The notes: generated by a model not told the origin, from the letters alone. DNA of 64,000 nt from Candidatus Pantoea varia (GCF_900115075.1 NZ_FOVG01000001.1:682001-746000); one strand, 5' to 3'; shown: positions 46,440 through 55,843, counted from the stretch's first letter. A program made the numbers and translations.

Positions 46440-47068
46440 CCGGTTCTCTGTGAGCAGGGTTGTTCGTGCGCGGCACAGCGCCGCGTCTCTGCGGCGATCT
46501 GCCTTCATCAGGTTCCGTGCCGCGCGGGGTAAATGGCCGTGTAGCGGCACGGGTCACGCACAATATGGCTGTCCGGCGTGGCCGCCGCCCGGCCATTGGT
46601 TATGCTTATACTGCGAGTGGGGTGATCAGCTGCGTGGGCATAAGCACCAGCGACTGCATCGGAGGAAGCTCGTCAGGAACATGGCGGATGGTATGCTGGC
46701 GGGGCTGAGCGTGAGCGAAGGCATCATATTATCCGCGATAAGTTAAAACAGATGCAGGACGTTTTAGACCTCAGCCACGACGTGGCGAGTGCGAATCAGG
46801 GCCTTGAAATTACTTCGCCAATGAGAAGTAGCAGTACTTGCTTAAGTCTGCCCAGCTTATAGGGGAATTCGTTTGGAAGTGGAATGATTATTAGTGTGGG
46901 GAAAGGTCTCATGACCAAAGAGAAAGTAGCATCATCTTCAGAGTAAAATATAATGATCTCAATTCCGAAGCTCTCAATGTCGTAGCATGTGTTAGATAGA
47001 TTTTTAATGCTCAGTGAAATCGCTCAACAGCTACTCCTTCCCATTATTATGACAACCAGAATATTAAA
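46440..47068. other. Decayed region without a supported gene
   Basis: About 630 bp between the toxin-antitoxin pair and yidB. The first half is GC-rich with a GCGGCACGG-type inverted repeat near 46550; the second half is AT-rich. Several short open frames exist but none has a ribosome site or recognisable motifs. It is probably mobile-element or CDI debris. Confidence 0.4.
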
Positions 47069-47104
47069 GATAAAAGCCTTATACTTAAGTAGCAGGCTTT
47101 TATC
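47069..47104 (-). terminator. Terminator downstream of yidB
   Basis: GATAAAAGCCT pairs perfectly with AGGCTTTTATC around a 14-nt loop, giving a U-rich end in either direction, 18 bp after the yidB stop. Confidence 0.7.
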
Positions 47105-47121
47105 TTCCAATTGCATCACGC

Positions 47122-47502
47122 TTAGTGCATTAACTGACTCACCAGTCCGGCAAGATCAGCCTTTTTATCCACGACGCCCGCAGTTGACGCTTTATCCACC
47201 AGCTGCGGCAGATATTTTGTCAGCAGGTTCAGTGCATCGCTGGTGTTAATACCCATCCGCGCAGCCAGCTGCTCAATGGCCTCAGAGTTAATCATCTTCT
47301 GCACCAGATCGCTGCTCAGCGCCACGTTCTGCTCATCGCCAAGCCATGAGTTGACGACCTCACTGTACTCACCGCTCTGAAGGTGGCCCACGATGGTATG
47401 TAAACCGCCTTGCTGCTCAACCCATTCCAGCACACCTTTCACTTCCTGACTGGTCTGATTATTCAGGCCGCACATGGCCAGCACTGTTTCCAGTAAACTC
47501 AT
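47122..47502 (-). CDS. yidB: YidB-family (DUF937) protein
   Basis: This 126-residue soluble protein of the DUF937/YidB family begins MSLLETVLAMCGL, with a helix-rich repeat (SEAIEQLAARMGINTSDALNLL) and C-terminal KADLAGLVSQLMH. The molecular role is not established. It lies 26 bp from the membrane protein gene upstream on the same strand and may be co-transcribed with it as a stress-related unit. Confidence 0.8.
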   Translation of the reverse strand: MSLLETVLAMCGLNNQTSQEVKGVLEWVEQQGGLHTIVGHLQSGEYSEVVNSWLGDEQNVALSSDLVQKMINSEAIEQLAARMGINTSDALNLLTKYLPQLVDKASTAGVVDKKADLAGLVSQLMH

Positions 47503-47528
47503 TCTATTATTCCCCGAATAGTAATCTG

Positions 47529-47792
47529 TTAAGACTGTTTACACGCTCTGATTTTATGGATAACAAACAGCACAATAATTGAACCCACGGTGGCGATAGC
47601 AATGCTGTAAATATTGAAACCACTGACCTTGCCAAAACCCAGAGCAGTACTGACTACACCGCCAATCAGCGCGCCGATAATGCCCAGAATTATGGTCATG
47701 AAAATGCCCATGTGTTCTTTGCCTGGCATAATACATCTGGCGATAATGCCAGCAAGCAAGCCGAACACAACCCATGACAAAATACCCATCAT
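47529..47792 (-). CDS. GlsB/YeaQ/YmgE-family small membrane protein
   Basis: This ~87-residue protein has three glycine-rich membrane helices (WVVFGLLAGIIARCIMPG, IILGIIGALIGGVVSTALGF, IYSIAIATVGSIIVLFVIH), the transglycosylase-associated domain family. Homologues are induced by envelope or general stress; the name does not imply shown enzyme activity. Three candidate ATGs lie within 10 bp; the one at 47792 has AAGG at the best distance. Confidence 0.85.
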   Translation of the reverse strand: MMGILSWVVFGLLAGIIARCIMPGKEHMGIFMTIILGIIGALIGGVVSTALGFGKVSGFNIYSIAIATVGSIIVLFVIHKIRACKQS

Positions 47793-47944
47793 CTCCATCC
47801 TTCTTTTTATTTAAGTGACCACGTGTTTAGTAATGGTTTAATCCATGAAATAAAAGCAGGTGTATCGTACGCTGCGTAGTATTTGTCTGGCAATCCTGTT
47901 TTTTTAATTAAAGTAAACGTATCTAAAACGATAGGGGAGTAATT

Positions 47945-48202
47945 ATGAGCATTCTGGATAATATTAAAAATATTGGCGGTGAGTTGTTACACGCTGTGGA
48001 TAAAAATGTTGAAGATAAGCCTGCAAGCGCAGCAGCAGGTGATCGCACGTATACCGTTAAATCCGGTGATACGCTCAGTGCAATCGCTAAGCAGTTTTAT
48101 AATGATGCCTCGCAATATATGAAAATCTTTGAGGCGAATAAAAACCTTCTCAGCAGCCCGGATAAAATTGCGCCGGGTCAGGTGCTGACCATTCCTGAAT
48201 AA
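47945..48202 (+). CDS. LysM-domain protein
   Basis: This 85-residue protein is essentially one LysM domain ([20 protein letters not shown] ... [12 protein letters not shown], about 34-84) preceded by a short amphipathic N-terminus without a signal peptide. It resembles the C-terminal half of the potassium-binding protein Kbp/YgaU but lacks the BON domain. LysM binds peptidoglycan-type glycans, though YgaU-like proteins are cytosolic. The role is open. Confidence 0.82.
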   Translation: MSILDNIKNIGGELLHAVDKNVEDKPASAAAGDRTYTVKSGDTLSAIAKQFYNDASQYMKIFEANKNLLSSPDKIAPGQVLTIPE

Positions 48203-48221
48203 TATTTCGCCATCAGTATGA

Positions 48222-48257
48222 GCCAGCTGGGGAAAATATTGCCCGGCTGGTTTTTTT
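48222..48257 (+). terminator. Terminator after the LysM gene
   Basis: CCAGCTGGG and CCCGGCTGG form a stem (one G-U pair) around a 10-nt loop, followed by TTTTTTT. Confidence 0.85.
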
Positions 48258-48354
48258 CATATAAAGCCGCCGGATTTATCAGGCCGATCTGTGCGACGGC
48301 AGGAGGGTCCTGATGAAGAGTCAGTCAGGACGAGAAAATTGGGGGCCTGAAAAG

Positions 48355-48391
48355 CAAAAAACCCGCTCAGGTTTCCCTGAGCGGGTTTTTC
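48355..48391 (-). terminator. Terminator of the tRNA-Asn transcript
   Basis: On the minus strand AAAAACCCGCTCAGG GAAA CCTGAGCGGGTTTTTT forms a strong symmetrical terminator 5 bp after the tRNA 3' end. Confidence 0.9.
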
Positions 48392-48396
48392 TAATC

Positions 48397-48472
48397 TGGC
48401 TCCTCTGACTGGACTCGAACCAGTGACATACGGATTAACAGTCCGCCGTTCTACCGACTGAACTACAGAGGA
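48397..48472 (-). tRNA. tRNA-Asn(GUU)
   Basis: This 76-nt tRNA has encoded CCA. Read on the minus strand it begins TCCTCTGTAGTTCAGTCGG, has anticodon GTT in GGACTGTTAATCC, the T loop GGTTCGAGTCC and the acceptor end CAGAGGAGCCA. It looks identical to the E. coli tRNA-Asn as far as can be recalled. tRNA-Asn genes near mtfA are a known integration site for genomic islands. The island-like region lies on its 3' side, but no duplicated tRNA end marking an att site was found. Confidence 0.98.
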
Positions 48473-48575
48473 ATCGTTTGAACGAGGCGAATATTAACGG
48501 CGTCGCTCTAAGGTGTCAACAGCAAAAAATACATTATCATTCAACTGGCTAGCTTTAACGCAAAGCGATCGTGAT

Positions 48576-49349
48576 TTAAGCAGTTTGAGCCGGGTCAGCA
48601 GCAATTCGGGTCAGGGGATCCTGTTGGTAAAACTGGCGCAGATGCTGATACATGGCGGGAAAACGTTCGGCCAGCAGAACCGGGGCCGTAAAGAAATATT
48701 CAGAGAGCACGGCGAAACACTCAGCCGGATCGCTGGCGGCGTAGGGATCGATAGTAGCAGCCTGTTCGCCCACCAGTTCGACCTCACTCTCAATCTCTGC
48801 CATCGCGGCACGTAAATCCTTTTCCCACTGCGCGACGTCACGCAGCGGTATCACCGGAACGCCGCTGGTGTAACCACTGCCACGCGCATCCAGCTTATGT
48901 GCAACCTCATGGATCACCAGATTGAAGCCGGAGAGATCGAAGGAGTCCTGAATATCGAGCCAGTTGAGGACTACCGGCCCCTGTGTCCAGCTCTGTCCTG
49001 CGTGAACGGCAGGCGCGCTGTGAACCAGTCCATCTTCATCCTCCCAGTAATCGTCGACCTTGAACGGCTCGGGATAGATCAGTACATCGTGAAAACCGTC
49101 CAGCCACTCCAGACCCAGCTTCAGCACCGGCAGAGAGAAGAGCAGGGCGATGCGCACACTGCGCAGTTCATCCAGCTGAGCACCTTCGAGGGGAACCAGT
49201 TTTTTCTGTTGCAGAAAGCGCTTCGCCAGCTCAACCAGCGCCTGTTGCTCTGCATCACTGAGCGGGCTGAATACCGGCTGTGCCAGCCCCTGCTGCCACG
49301 GCAGCGCAGCCAGCATGTCGTCATGCGTTTTCCAGGACCATTTAAACAT
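48576..49349 (-). CDS. mtfA: MtfA, Mlc-titrating zinc peptidase
   Basis: This 257-residue protein is similar to E. coli MtfA (YeeI), a zinc aminopeptidase that binds the glucose repressor Mlc and so influences ptsG expression. The metal motif HEVAHKLD is visible at about residues 150-157, with a downstream [11 protein letters not shown] helix carrying the third ligand. The start at 49349 is supported by AGGAG 6-7 bp upstream. The mtfA-asnT arrangement is as in E. coli. Confidence 0.94.
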   Translation of the reverse strand: MFKWSWKTHDDMLAALPWQQGLAQPVFSPLSDAEQQALVELAKRFLQQKKLVPLEGAQLDELRSVRIALLFSLPVLKLGLEWLDGFHDVLIYPEPFKVDDYWEDEDGLVHSAPAVHAGQSWTQGPVVLNWLDIQDSFDLSGFNLVIHEVAHKLDARGSGYTSGVPVIPLRDVAQWEKDLRAAMAEIESEVELVGEQAATIDPYAASDPAECFAVLSEYFFTAPVLLAERFPAMYQHLRQFYQQDPLTRIAADPAQTA

Positions 49350-49521
49350 CGCAACTCCTGCACAGAACCGGACTATTTCGCTATCCTGACGCGCCAGACA
49401 TAAAAATGCCAGCATCGAGTGCTGGCATCAACTAGCTGACTGAAGGGCTGAAGGCTCACTATTCAACCCGTTAGCGCGACCGTTGTCTGTGATTCAACCC
49501 GCAAAGCGCAGGGCTGAGGCA

Positions 49522-50199
49522 TCAGTTACGTTCGATGCGCTGAAATTCAATGACCCAGACCCACGGATTCACTTCCCAGCTGGTCGCGCCGTACTGTTTT
49601 TCCCAGGCTTTGCGATACGCCTCTTTGGGTGATTCAGAGTTGGCATTCATGGTGAAGAAGTTATTCAGGAAGTGCGAGTCAGTCTGTACGCCCTCAGCCC
49701 GGATGTCATCTTCACTGATGTCCTGAATCTTCTCTGCACGGACGCCGGTAATTTCGAGGTTAATGCGACTGGCCCAGCGCGGCATATGAATGGCAGTCTG
49801 CCAGCCAAACTCTTCGGCTTCCGGCGTGCTCAGCGCATGCTGACCCAGCTCATTGCTGTCGGCTCGATACTGGCAATATTCCGGCAGGCGAAACGGCGTC
49901 GGGTCACGTTCATATTCGGCCAGAGCGCTTTCTGGCACCATCGGCCCACGCCAGGTTTCACGTACCCAGAGTATGTCACCCGGTTTGCCATAGGGGCATT
50001 GATAGCTGATGTCGGTCATCGACATCATTTTGTAGCCATGCAGATGGTTAGCACTCACATCGAAAGCATGTACGCCCTCGTGATGATCCTGTCCCGGACC
50101 GAAAGCCTGAGTTTTCATAATGCGCCGGGTTTGCGTTTGCTGGCCAACCAACAGGGCACGAACACGCTGTTCGGAAAAAAGAATCGGCCGTTCTTTCAT
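49522..50199 (-). CDS. Phage-type conserved protein of unknown function
   Basis: This 225-residue protein starts MKERPILFSEQRVRALLVGQ and contains TRRIMKTQ, CPYGKPGDILWVRETW and MPRWASRINLEITGVRAEKI. This pattern is common in prophages and phages, sometimes labelled morphogenetic or ASCH-like. Basic residues in TQTRR and the WVRETW core suggest nucleic-acid or nucleotide binding, but no function is established. It stands alone, with no other phage genes around, so it is probably a retained cargo gene. It lies between mtfA and a 600-bp gene-free stretch. Confidence 0.7.
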   Translation of the reverse strand: MKERPILFSEQRVRALLVGQQTQTRRIMKTQAFGPGQDHHEGVHAFDVSANHLHGYKMMSMTDISYQCPYGKPGDILWVRETWRGPMVPESALAEYERDPTPFRLPEYCQYRADSNELGQHALSTPEAEEFGWQTAIHMPRWASRINLEITGVRAEKIQDISEDDIRAEGVQTDSHFLNNFFTMNANSESPKEAYRKAWEKQYGATSWEVNPWVWVIEFQRIERN

Positions 50200-50806
50200 T
50201 GATTACCTCTTTTTATTAGTAGAACCCGGTTACTGCTGTATAAGTCCATTTGCTTCACATCTGAGAGTTAGCATAAAAGCTTTAAATCATTTTGCTTAAT
50301 AATTTGTCGGCTGACAGTCACTTTAAAAGTGTCACGTTCGGTGTCAAAAACTACCAAAATGCAAAAAGCGCACCAGGGCTTTTTACACATCGGGCCGATC
50401 GCGATGAACAGCCCGGATACAGTACGTTATAACGCAAAAAATAGGAACCTTTTCAGACTTTCCCACCTGTTATTGCGCACATTTTTACAATTAATCGCGT
50501 GACAAAAAAAAGTTCAGCAGGGTCCTGAATACCGTTTAAGCGCTAACCAAACATTACAGCTGTTAAACTAATTTTCTTAGCAGAAATTCACTGAGTAAAG
50601 GCTGAAAACCGCCAAAATTGCGGTTATTGTGTAACAGAGATGCTATACAGATGATCCAGATCTCATTTTTCTGCCCGAAAACGCTGGCAGCGCCGCTCTT
50701 TTCAACAGCACTGTAAGAAAAGTGTCATTAGCCAGTCGCTATGATGGCTTGCCGTTCGCGCACTGACGCGACGAATCTGCTGTCGATCACTACAGGGAGA
50801 TAGATT
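50200..50806. other. AT-rich intergenic region before yedJ
   Basis: 607 bp without a credible gene. It contains an AAAAAGC/GCTTTTT hairpin near 50362-50382 and a CGGGC/GCCCG stem near 50388-50416. The segment is otherwise AT-rich with frequent TTTT/AAAA tracts. It may include a small RNA or the yedJ control region, but nothing decisive is visible. Confidence 0.4.
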
Positions 50807-51511
50807 ATGTCACTCACACTCTGGCAATCTCGCTATGAAAGCTGGTTTCAGGCCAACTGGATTCACGACGACGGCGCGCACGATATCGCCCATTTACGGC
50901 GCGTCTGGATGAGCGCACAGCGCATCATGACCGGTACACCTGCTGACCCGCTGGTAGTGCTGACCGCCTGTTATTTTCACGATGTGGTGAATCTTCCGAA
51001 GAACCACCCGGAACGCCATCTCGCGTCGACTTATGCCGCAACGGAAACCCAGCGCATCCTGCAGCAGGACTTTCTCGATTTCCCTGCTGAGAAGATTGAT
51101 GCCGTGATACATGCCGTTAAAACTCACAGTTTCAGCGCGGGCATACCGCCGCAAACGCTGGAAGCCAAAATCGTGCAGGATGCTGACCGGCTGGAGTCGC
51201 TGGGCGCAATCGGGCTGGCGCGTGTCTTCTACACCGCCGGTGCGCTGAATCGCCCGTTGTTCGACAGTCAGGACCCGCTGGGTAAAGATCGCGAGCTGAA
51301 TGATGTTAAGTGGACGCTGGACCATTTCCAGAAGAAATTACTGCGTCTGCCGGAAACCATGCACACCGAAACGGGCCGCATGCTGGCTGAGCATAACGCC
51401 GATTTCCTGGTGCGCTATATGGCGAAACTCTATGCCGAGCTTCAGGGGAATCTGGTGGGAATGGATGAGGGCGTACTGCGGGACTTCACCCCCTTGCAAA
51501 CCGAATATTAA
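50807..51511 (+). CDS. yedJ: HD-domain phosphohydrolase YedJ
   Basis: This 234-residue HD-superfamily protein is close in length to E. coli YedJ. The metal motif is visible as H in AHDIAHLRRVW, HD in CYFHDVVNLP and a later D in IVQDADRLESLGAIG. Substrate is unknown; the superfamily hydrolyses nucleotide or other phosphomonoesters. AGGGAGA precedes the ATG. As in E. coli it neighbours dcm. Confidence 0.9.
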   Translation: MSLTLWQSRYESWFQANWIHDDGAHDIAHLRRVWMSAQRIMTGTPADPLVVLTACYFHDVVNLPKNHPERHLASTYAATETQRILQQDFLDFPAEKIDAVIHAVKTHSFSAGIPPQTLEAKIVQDADRLESLGAIGLARVFYTAGALNRPLFDSQDPLGKDRELNDVKWTLDHFQKKLLRLPETMHTETGRMLAEHNADFLVRYMAKLYAELQGNLVGMDEGVLRDFTPLQTEY

Positions 51512-51582
51512 ATTTTTGTGACAGTATATTAATCGAAACGGTCATCCGGTAGCGTGTAGCGATAACAAAAAGGAGCTGCCCG

Positions 51583-51864
51583 ATGACCGAAACTGTTAAT
51601 TTAACGATTAAAATTGATCCTGAACTGAAAGAAACGATTAAACAGCTGGCGCTGGAAAACCAGATTTCAATGAGCCAGGAAATTGTGCAGCGTTTGCAGG
51701 CCAGTCTGGAAACGCATCCCCATCCGGCGATTGATAATCAGGACATCACAGAAGAGGGGACGGAGGGATCGGGTGCCGCTGACGTGAAGGACGCTGGATT
51801 AAGCGCCAGCGAGTTGAAGCAGATTCGCCTGCTGCTCAAGAAGCAGAGCAAGAAGAAGAAATAA
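51583..51864 (+). CDS. Arc-like ribbon-helix-helix DNA-binding protein
   Basis: This 93-residue protein has an N-terminal RHH fold (VNLTIKIDPELKETIKQLAL ... ISMSQEIVQRLQASL), an acidic linker (about 50-70) and a very basic C-terminus (KKQSKKKK). No toxin gene accompanies it, so it is probably a stand-alone regulator rather than an antitoxin. AAGGAG precedes the ATG, and a terminator follows the stop. Confidence 0.72.
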   Translation: MTETVNLTIKIDPELKETIKQLALENQISMSQEIVQRLQASLETHPHPAIDNQDITEEGTEGSGAADVKDAGLSASELKQIRLLLKKQSKKKK

Positions 51865-51868
51865 AACA

Positions 51869-51893
51869 GAAACCCGTCGCAGGACGGGTTTTT
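51869..51893 (+). terminator. Terminator after the RHH gene
   Basis: AAACCCGTC GCAG GACGGGTTTTT, a short strong intrinsic terminator. Confidence 0.88.
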
Positions 51894-51982
51894 ACTTTGG
51901 AGAAAGGCTGGACCGTGTTCCCTGCGCGTTGAGGTTATTTGTTGCTGTGAGACTAGCCTGATGCGAGTTCTTCATCAGCCTG

Positions 51983-52007
51983 AAACCCGTCGCCAGACGG
52001 GTTTTTT
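51983..52007 (-). terminator. Terminator after dcm
   Basis: On the minus strand AAAAAACCCGTC TGGC GACGGGTTT precedes the next unit; the hairpin is nearly the same as the one 114 bp away and works in both directions. Confidence 0.75.
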
Positions 52008-52011
52008 CATT

Positions 52012-53397
52012 TCAGAATAATGACGACTTCAGCTGACGAATATGCGGCAACAGCAGCTGGGCCACCGCGGCAAACACCGGCACGACCACCGAGTTACCAA
52101 ACTGCTTATAAGCCTGCGTGTCCGAAACCGGAATACGGAACGGCTCGCGGCCTGGCACATCGAAGCCCATCAGCCGGGCGCACTCGCGCGGCGAGAGACG
52201 ACGCGGCCGACGCGCCATGTTATCCGCATCCTGAAACGCCGCTTCACCCAGTGCACTGTCCCAGCCGCGATCGATCAGAATCTCTGATCCATCTTTGTAG
52301 TAACGCGCCGACAGCGTTCGTACACAGCAGTTAGGGTTGCGCGGATCGTTGAGGCCAAAACCAAAGCCATTGCCTTTCGCTTTATGCTTTTTCGCATACT
52401 GGTAGAGGTAGCGCCACAGTACCGGCGACAGAATATATTTGTCGTCTGGTGCGGGCTCCAGCAGGCTTTGCAGGCTGGGTACCTGCGCCGGATAGAAACG
52501 CCGGATATCGCGCAGGGTGAAATCCTGCTTTTTCAGATCGCGGCGAATACCCACCAGCACAATGCGTTCGCGATGCTGCGGCAGGAAGTGACGCGCATCG
52601 ATCACTTTGGCATCCGGGCTACCGGCTCCGGCATCGGCCACGTCATAGCCCAGCTCATGCAGCGTCTCCATGATAATGGCGAAGGTGCGGCCCTTATCGT
52701 GGCTCTTGAGGTTTTTCACATTCTCCAGCACAAAGAAGGGCGGTTTCTTGGCGGCCAGAATGCGGGCGACATCGAAAAACAGCGTGCCCTGCACCTGACA
52801 CTCAAAACCGTGCGCGCGTCCCATCGCATTTTTCTTGCTGACGCCCGCCAGCGAAAAGGGCTGACAGGGAAAACCGGCCAGCAATACCTGATGATCGGGG
52901 ATCGCCGCATCAATCGCGCGGTATACCTCGTCATCGTCAGTCAGACCTTCCGGCTGGGTGACCTGACGGATGTCGGTATTGAAGTGATGTTCCAGCGGAT
53001 CGCTGTAGTGATTGGCTTTATAAGTGCGAACCGCCTCTTTATTCCATTCGCTGGTAAAGACGCACTTGCCGCCAATCGCCTCGAATCCTTTACGGATGCC
53101 ACCAATCCCGGCAAAAAGATCGATAAAACGAAACTCAGGATGATCATAATGAGCCGGTCGCGTCGGCAGCAGACTCTGCAACAGCGACAGCTCCGCATCA
53201 CACAGCGGCGGCAGGGCGCTTTTACCCTGGCGAATCCGGTTCAGCAGCGCCGGCGTCCAGCAGGAAAATCCCGCCTGCTGCAGGCGGGCCGTGAGATCAC
53301 GAACCGAATAGATTGCCAGCACCTGCTGAAAGAGTTCAGACGCATCAGCAGATGTCAGTGCAGCAGAGAGTGGTTCAGCGAGGGCGGCGGGATGCAT
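52012..53397 (-). CDS. dcm: DNA (cytosine-5-)-methyltransferase Dcm
   Basis: This 461-residue enzyme is closely similar to E. coli Dcm, which methylates the inner C of CCWGG. Visible motifs are SAM-binding [15 protein letters not shown] (about 92-106), catalytic [12 protein letters not shown] with C178, [19 protein letters not shown], the target-recognition region [19 protein letters not shown], and [10 protein letters not shown] near the end. AAGGA lies about 6 bp upstream of the ATG. Specificity for CCWGG is inferred from the Dcm-like recognition segment and the adjacent vsr. Confidence 0.95.
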   Translation of the reverse strand: MHPAALAEPLSAALTSADASELFQQVLAIYSVRDLTARLQQAGFSCWTPALLNRIRQGKSALPPLCDAELSLLQSLLPTRPAHYDHPEFRFIDLFAGIGGIRKGFEAIGGKCVFTSEWNKEAVRTYKANHYSDPLEHHFNTDIRQVTQPEGLTDDDEVYRAIDAAIPDHQVLLAGFPCQPFSLAGVSKKNAMGRAHGFECQVQGTLFFDVARILAAKKPPFFVLENVKNLKSHDKGRTFAIIMETLHELGYDVADAGAGSPDAKVIDARHFLPQHRERIVLVGIRRDLKKQDFTLRDIRRFYPAQVPSLQSLLEPAPDDKYILSPVLWRYLYQYAKKHKAKGNGFGFGLNDPRNPNCCVRTLSARYYKDGSEILIDRGWDSALGEAAFQDADNMARRPRRLSPRECARLMGFDVPGREPFRIPVSDTQAYKQFGNSVVVPVFAAVAQLLLPHIRQLKSSLF

Positions 53398-53587
53398 GCG
53401 TTTTTCCTTAACAGTAAGGTGCCTATGCTAACACTCCAGACGCCGTGTGGAAATTGCCGGGATGTGCCCTGTGCCCGCCCCCCGGAAAGTTCTGTTTTTG
53501 CGGTGCACACTCCGAAGTCGTCCGGTGGCGGCTTTCGCTTTTCGTGGCGCAGACTAAAGTTACTGAACCAGCAAAAAAGGAGAAGTT

Positions 53588-54067
53588 ATGGCTGATGTTC
53601 ACTCCAGCGAAACACGCAGCAAAAATATGCGTGCCATTCGCGCTCAGGATACGGCCATTGAGCAACGTATTGCGCTGTTGCTGAAAGACCGGGGGTTCAG
53701 CTTTCGCGTACAGGATAAAAATCTGCCGGGACGGCCCGATTTCGTTCTGACAGAACAGCAGGCGATTATCTTTGTTCATGGCTGCTTCTGGCATCGTCAT
53801 CACTGCTATCTGTTTAAAATGCCCGCGACGCGCACAGAGTTCTGGACCGGCAAAATCAACAGTAATGTTGAACGTGACCGGCGCTATGTGCGCCAGCTGC
53901 AGGAAGGCGGCTGGAAAGTGCTGATCATCTGGGAGTGTGCCCTTCGCGGCAAGCTGCGGCTGGGCGATCAGGACCTGCTGGAGCGGCTGGAGGAGTGGCT
54001 GCTGGCGATGTCGGAGAGTGCCGAGGTCGACCATCAGGGCATCCATCATTACAACGCCGATTGCTAA
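53588..54067 (+). CDS. vsr: Very short patch repair endonuclease Vsr
   Basis: This 159-residue endonuclease nicks 5' of the T in T:G mismatches that arise by deamination of Dcm-methylated cytosine. Key features match E. coli Vsr: NMRAIRAQDT, catalytic D51 in PGRPDFV, the zinc/active-site segment FVHGCFWHRHHC and VLIIWECAL. AAGGAG lies upstream. In E. coli vsr overlaps the 3' end of dcm in the same direction; here it is divergent from dcm with 190 bp between the starts. Confidence 0.95.
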   Translation: MADVHSSETRSKNMRAIRAQDTAIEQRIALLLKDRGFSFRVQDKNLPGRPDFVLTEQQAIIFVHGCFWHRHHCYLFKMPATRTEFWTGKINSNVERDRRYVRQLQEGGWKVLIIWECALRGKLRLGDQDLLERLEEWLLAMSESAEVDHQGIHHYNADC

Positions 54068-54118
54068 TCAGGAACATAATTGGTTAGATCTGCGCTTTCT
54101 CCGTGGCCAGGAGCCTTA

Positions 54119-54394
54119 ATGAGCAGCATAAAACTGACGGTAAAACGCCTTTACCAGATTCGTGACGAGCGGATGGTGAACACCAAAGCGACCGCGCGCG
54201 TCTACTGCGGCGACAGGCTTATCGCCACGGAGGAGATCACCGGCATGACCGAAAGCCCGGTCAGCAAATATTTGCATGCTGAAGGCGCCGCAGGCGAGAC
54301 GGTGCGGGTGGAGTGGGATTGTGAGGGCATCGCCGAGATGACCGTTACGGAAATTGAGCGCTGCCCATGTTGTCAACATAACGAACCAGACTAA
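54119..54394 (+). CDS. Small conserved hypothetical protein
   Basis: This 91-residue protein ([20 protein letters not shown] ... [13 protein letters not shown]) has a C-terminal CPCC motif that could bind zinc or be redox active. AGGAG precedes the ATG at 54119. It ends 10 bp before yedI and is probably co-transcribed with it. I do not recognise the family. Confidence 0.7.
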   Translation: MSSIKLTVKRLYQIRDERMVNTKATARVYCGDRLIATEEITGMTESPVSKYLHAEGAAGETVRVEWDCEGIAEMTVTEIERCPCCQHNEPD

Positions 54395-54404
54395 GGATAA
54401 GATT

Positions 54405-55316
54405 TTGGCAGGCACCAGTTTACTGACTTTACTTGATGATATTGCAACACTTCTGGACGATATTTCCGTCATGGGGAAAGTGGCGGCGAAAAAGACCGCT
54501 GGCGTACTGGGCGACGATCTGTCGCTGAATGCACAGCAGGTCACCGGCGTTAAAGCCAACCGTGAGCTGCCGGTAGTGTGGGGCGTTGCCAAGGGTTCGT
54601 TTCTCAACAAACTAATCCTGGTGCCGCTGGCGCTGATTATCTCCGCGTTTGCGCCCTGGCTGATTACGCCGCTGCTGATGATCGGCGGTGCCTGGCTCTG
54701 CTATGAAGGCGTGGAGAAGGTGATGCACACACTGCAGCAGGATAAGCACAGCAAATCGCCGGAAGCGCGTAAGCAGCGACTCGATTCGCTGGCGAATCAG
54801 AATGCCGCAGAGTTTGAGAAGAAGAAGATCAAAGGCGCGGTGCGCACCGACTTCATCCTCTCTGCCGAGATCGTCGCGATTACCTTAGGCATTGTGTCGG
54901 AAGCGCCGCTGCTCAATCAGGTGATTATCCTGGCGGGCATCGCGATTCTGGTCACCATTGGCGTATACGGCATCGTGGCCGCCATCGTAAAAATTGATGA
55001 CCTTGGCTTCTGGCTGCGTGAGAAAACCTCACGCCTTGCGCAGGGGATCGGCAGCGTTCTGCTGGCTGCCGCGCCCTGGCTGATGAAAATTCTTTCGGTC
55101 GTCGGCACCATCGCGATGTTCCTGGTCGGTGGCGGTATTGTGGTGCATGGCATCGCGCCTCTGCATCATCTCATTGAGGAAGTCAGTGGCGGCTTCAGCG
55201 GCTGGATCGCTATGCTGCTGAGCAATGGCGCCAACCTGGTGCTCGGTTTTATCATTGGGTCGATCGTGCTGTTAGTGGTCAACCTTATTGCCAGAGTGCG
55301 CGGAAAATCGGTATAA
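54405..55316 (+). CDS. yedI: Inner membrane protein YedI (DUF808)
   Basis: This 303-residue protein is closely similar to E. coli Yed[53 protein letters not shown] and a central [13 protein letters not shown]. It has several hydrophobic segments. Function is not established. A TTG start at 54405 with AAGGA 7 bp upstream gives the family N-terminus; the longer in-frame start lies inside the previous gene. Confidence 0.92.
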   Translation: MAGTSLLTLLDDIATLLDDISVMGKVAAKKTAGVLGDDLSLNAQQVTGVKANRELPVVWGVAKGSFLNKLILVPLALIISAFAPWLITPLLMIGGAWLCYEGVEKVMHTLQQDKHSKSPEARKQRLDSLANQNAAEFEKKKIKGAVRTDFILSAEIVAITLGIVSEAPLLNQVIILAGIAILVTIGVYGIVAAIVKIDDLGFWLREKTSRLAQGIGSVLLAAAPWLMKILSVVGTIAMFLVGGGIVVHGIAPLHHLIEEVSGGFSGWIAMLLSNGANLVLGFIIGSIVLLVVNLIARVRGKSV

Positions 55317-55349
55317 AGCGCACTGTGATTTACGGTCAGGAGAATGACG

Positions 55350-55481
55350 ATGAACGACGACATGTTTGAATTTGATATCGACGCACAACTTGAGCAGGCT
55401 GAAGCGAAAGCAGAGAAAAAGGCCAGCGAAGTGCCGGATGATCTCGGCGACGAAGCCGATTGCGAAGGCTGTAAAATCTGA
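55350..55481 (+). CDS. Very small acidic protein, 43 residues
   Basis: The ATG at 55350 has AGGAG 7 bp upstream; an in-frame ATG 6 bp earlier is too close to that site. The product (MNDDMFEFDIDAQLEQAEAK ... ADCEGCKI) is acidic and helical and ends with a CEGC pair that could bind metal or form a disulfide. A terminator follows at 55503. It forms a likely operon end after yedI. The family is not recognised. Confidence 0.65.
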   Translation: MNDDMFEFDIDAQLEQAEAKAEKKASEVPDDLGDEADCEGCKI

Positions 55482-55502
55482 CGTCAGCGTCAATCCTTCA
55501 TC

Positions 55503-55536
55503 AAAGCGGATAAGTTTTCTTGTCCGCTTTTTTTAT
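55503..55536 (+). terminator. Terminator after yedI and the small acidic gene
   Basis: AAGCGGATAAG and CTTGTCCGCTT pair (one T-G) around a short loop and run into TTTTTTT. Confidence 0.88.
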
Positions 55537-55666
55537 TTTCCGCATATCCCTCTGCTTAATTCTGAATTTGCCCTTTTTTTACGTGCCTTAACAGGCAGGA
55601 ACCCTATTCGCCTGCTATAAAGACAATAATCACTCAGGTTAGTAACATCCATTTAAGGAGCGCAAC

Positions 55667-55843
55667 ATGGTTTTCGCAATCAGTGAAGAAGTGCAGCACA
55701 AGGAGCAGGGACAGACGATGGTGGTGACCGGCTTCGCGAGTGGCATGGTGGAGTGCCGCTGGTATGACGGCTATGCCGTACGCAGCGAAGCGTTTCGCAG
55801 CGATGAGCTGAGCGCGCTGAATTCTGAGCAACTGGCGAGCTGA
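55667..55843 (+). CDS. yodC: YodC-family (DUF2158) small protein
   Basis: This 58-residue protein closely resembles E. coli YodC: EEVQHKEQGQTMVVTGFASG followed by MVECRWYDGYAVRSEAF. It is a small SH3-like barrel family of unknown role, related in fold to DsrB. AAGGAG lies upstream of the ATG. It is a single gene between the yedI terminator and the convergent gpgS. Confidence 0.88.
   Translation: MVFAISEEVQHKEQGQTMVVTGFASGMVECRWYDGYAVRSEAFRSDELSALNSEQLAS

Noticed and set aside
46450..46746. Open frames after the toxin-antitoxin pair
   Set aside because: No ribosome site, no recognisable domain, Arg/Ser-rich composition typical of non-coding GC-rich DNA.
52384..53595. 403-codon open frame antisense to dcm
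   Set aside because: It mirrors the codon structure of dcm, which has all conserved methyltransferase motifs; it has no domain of its own. Its tail overlapping the vsr start might at most be a leader peptide.
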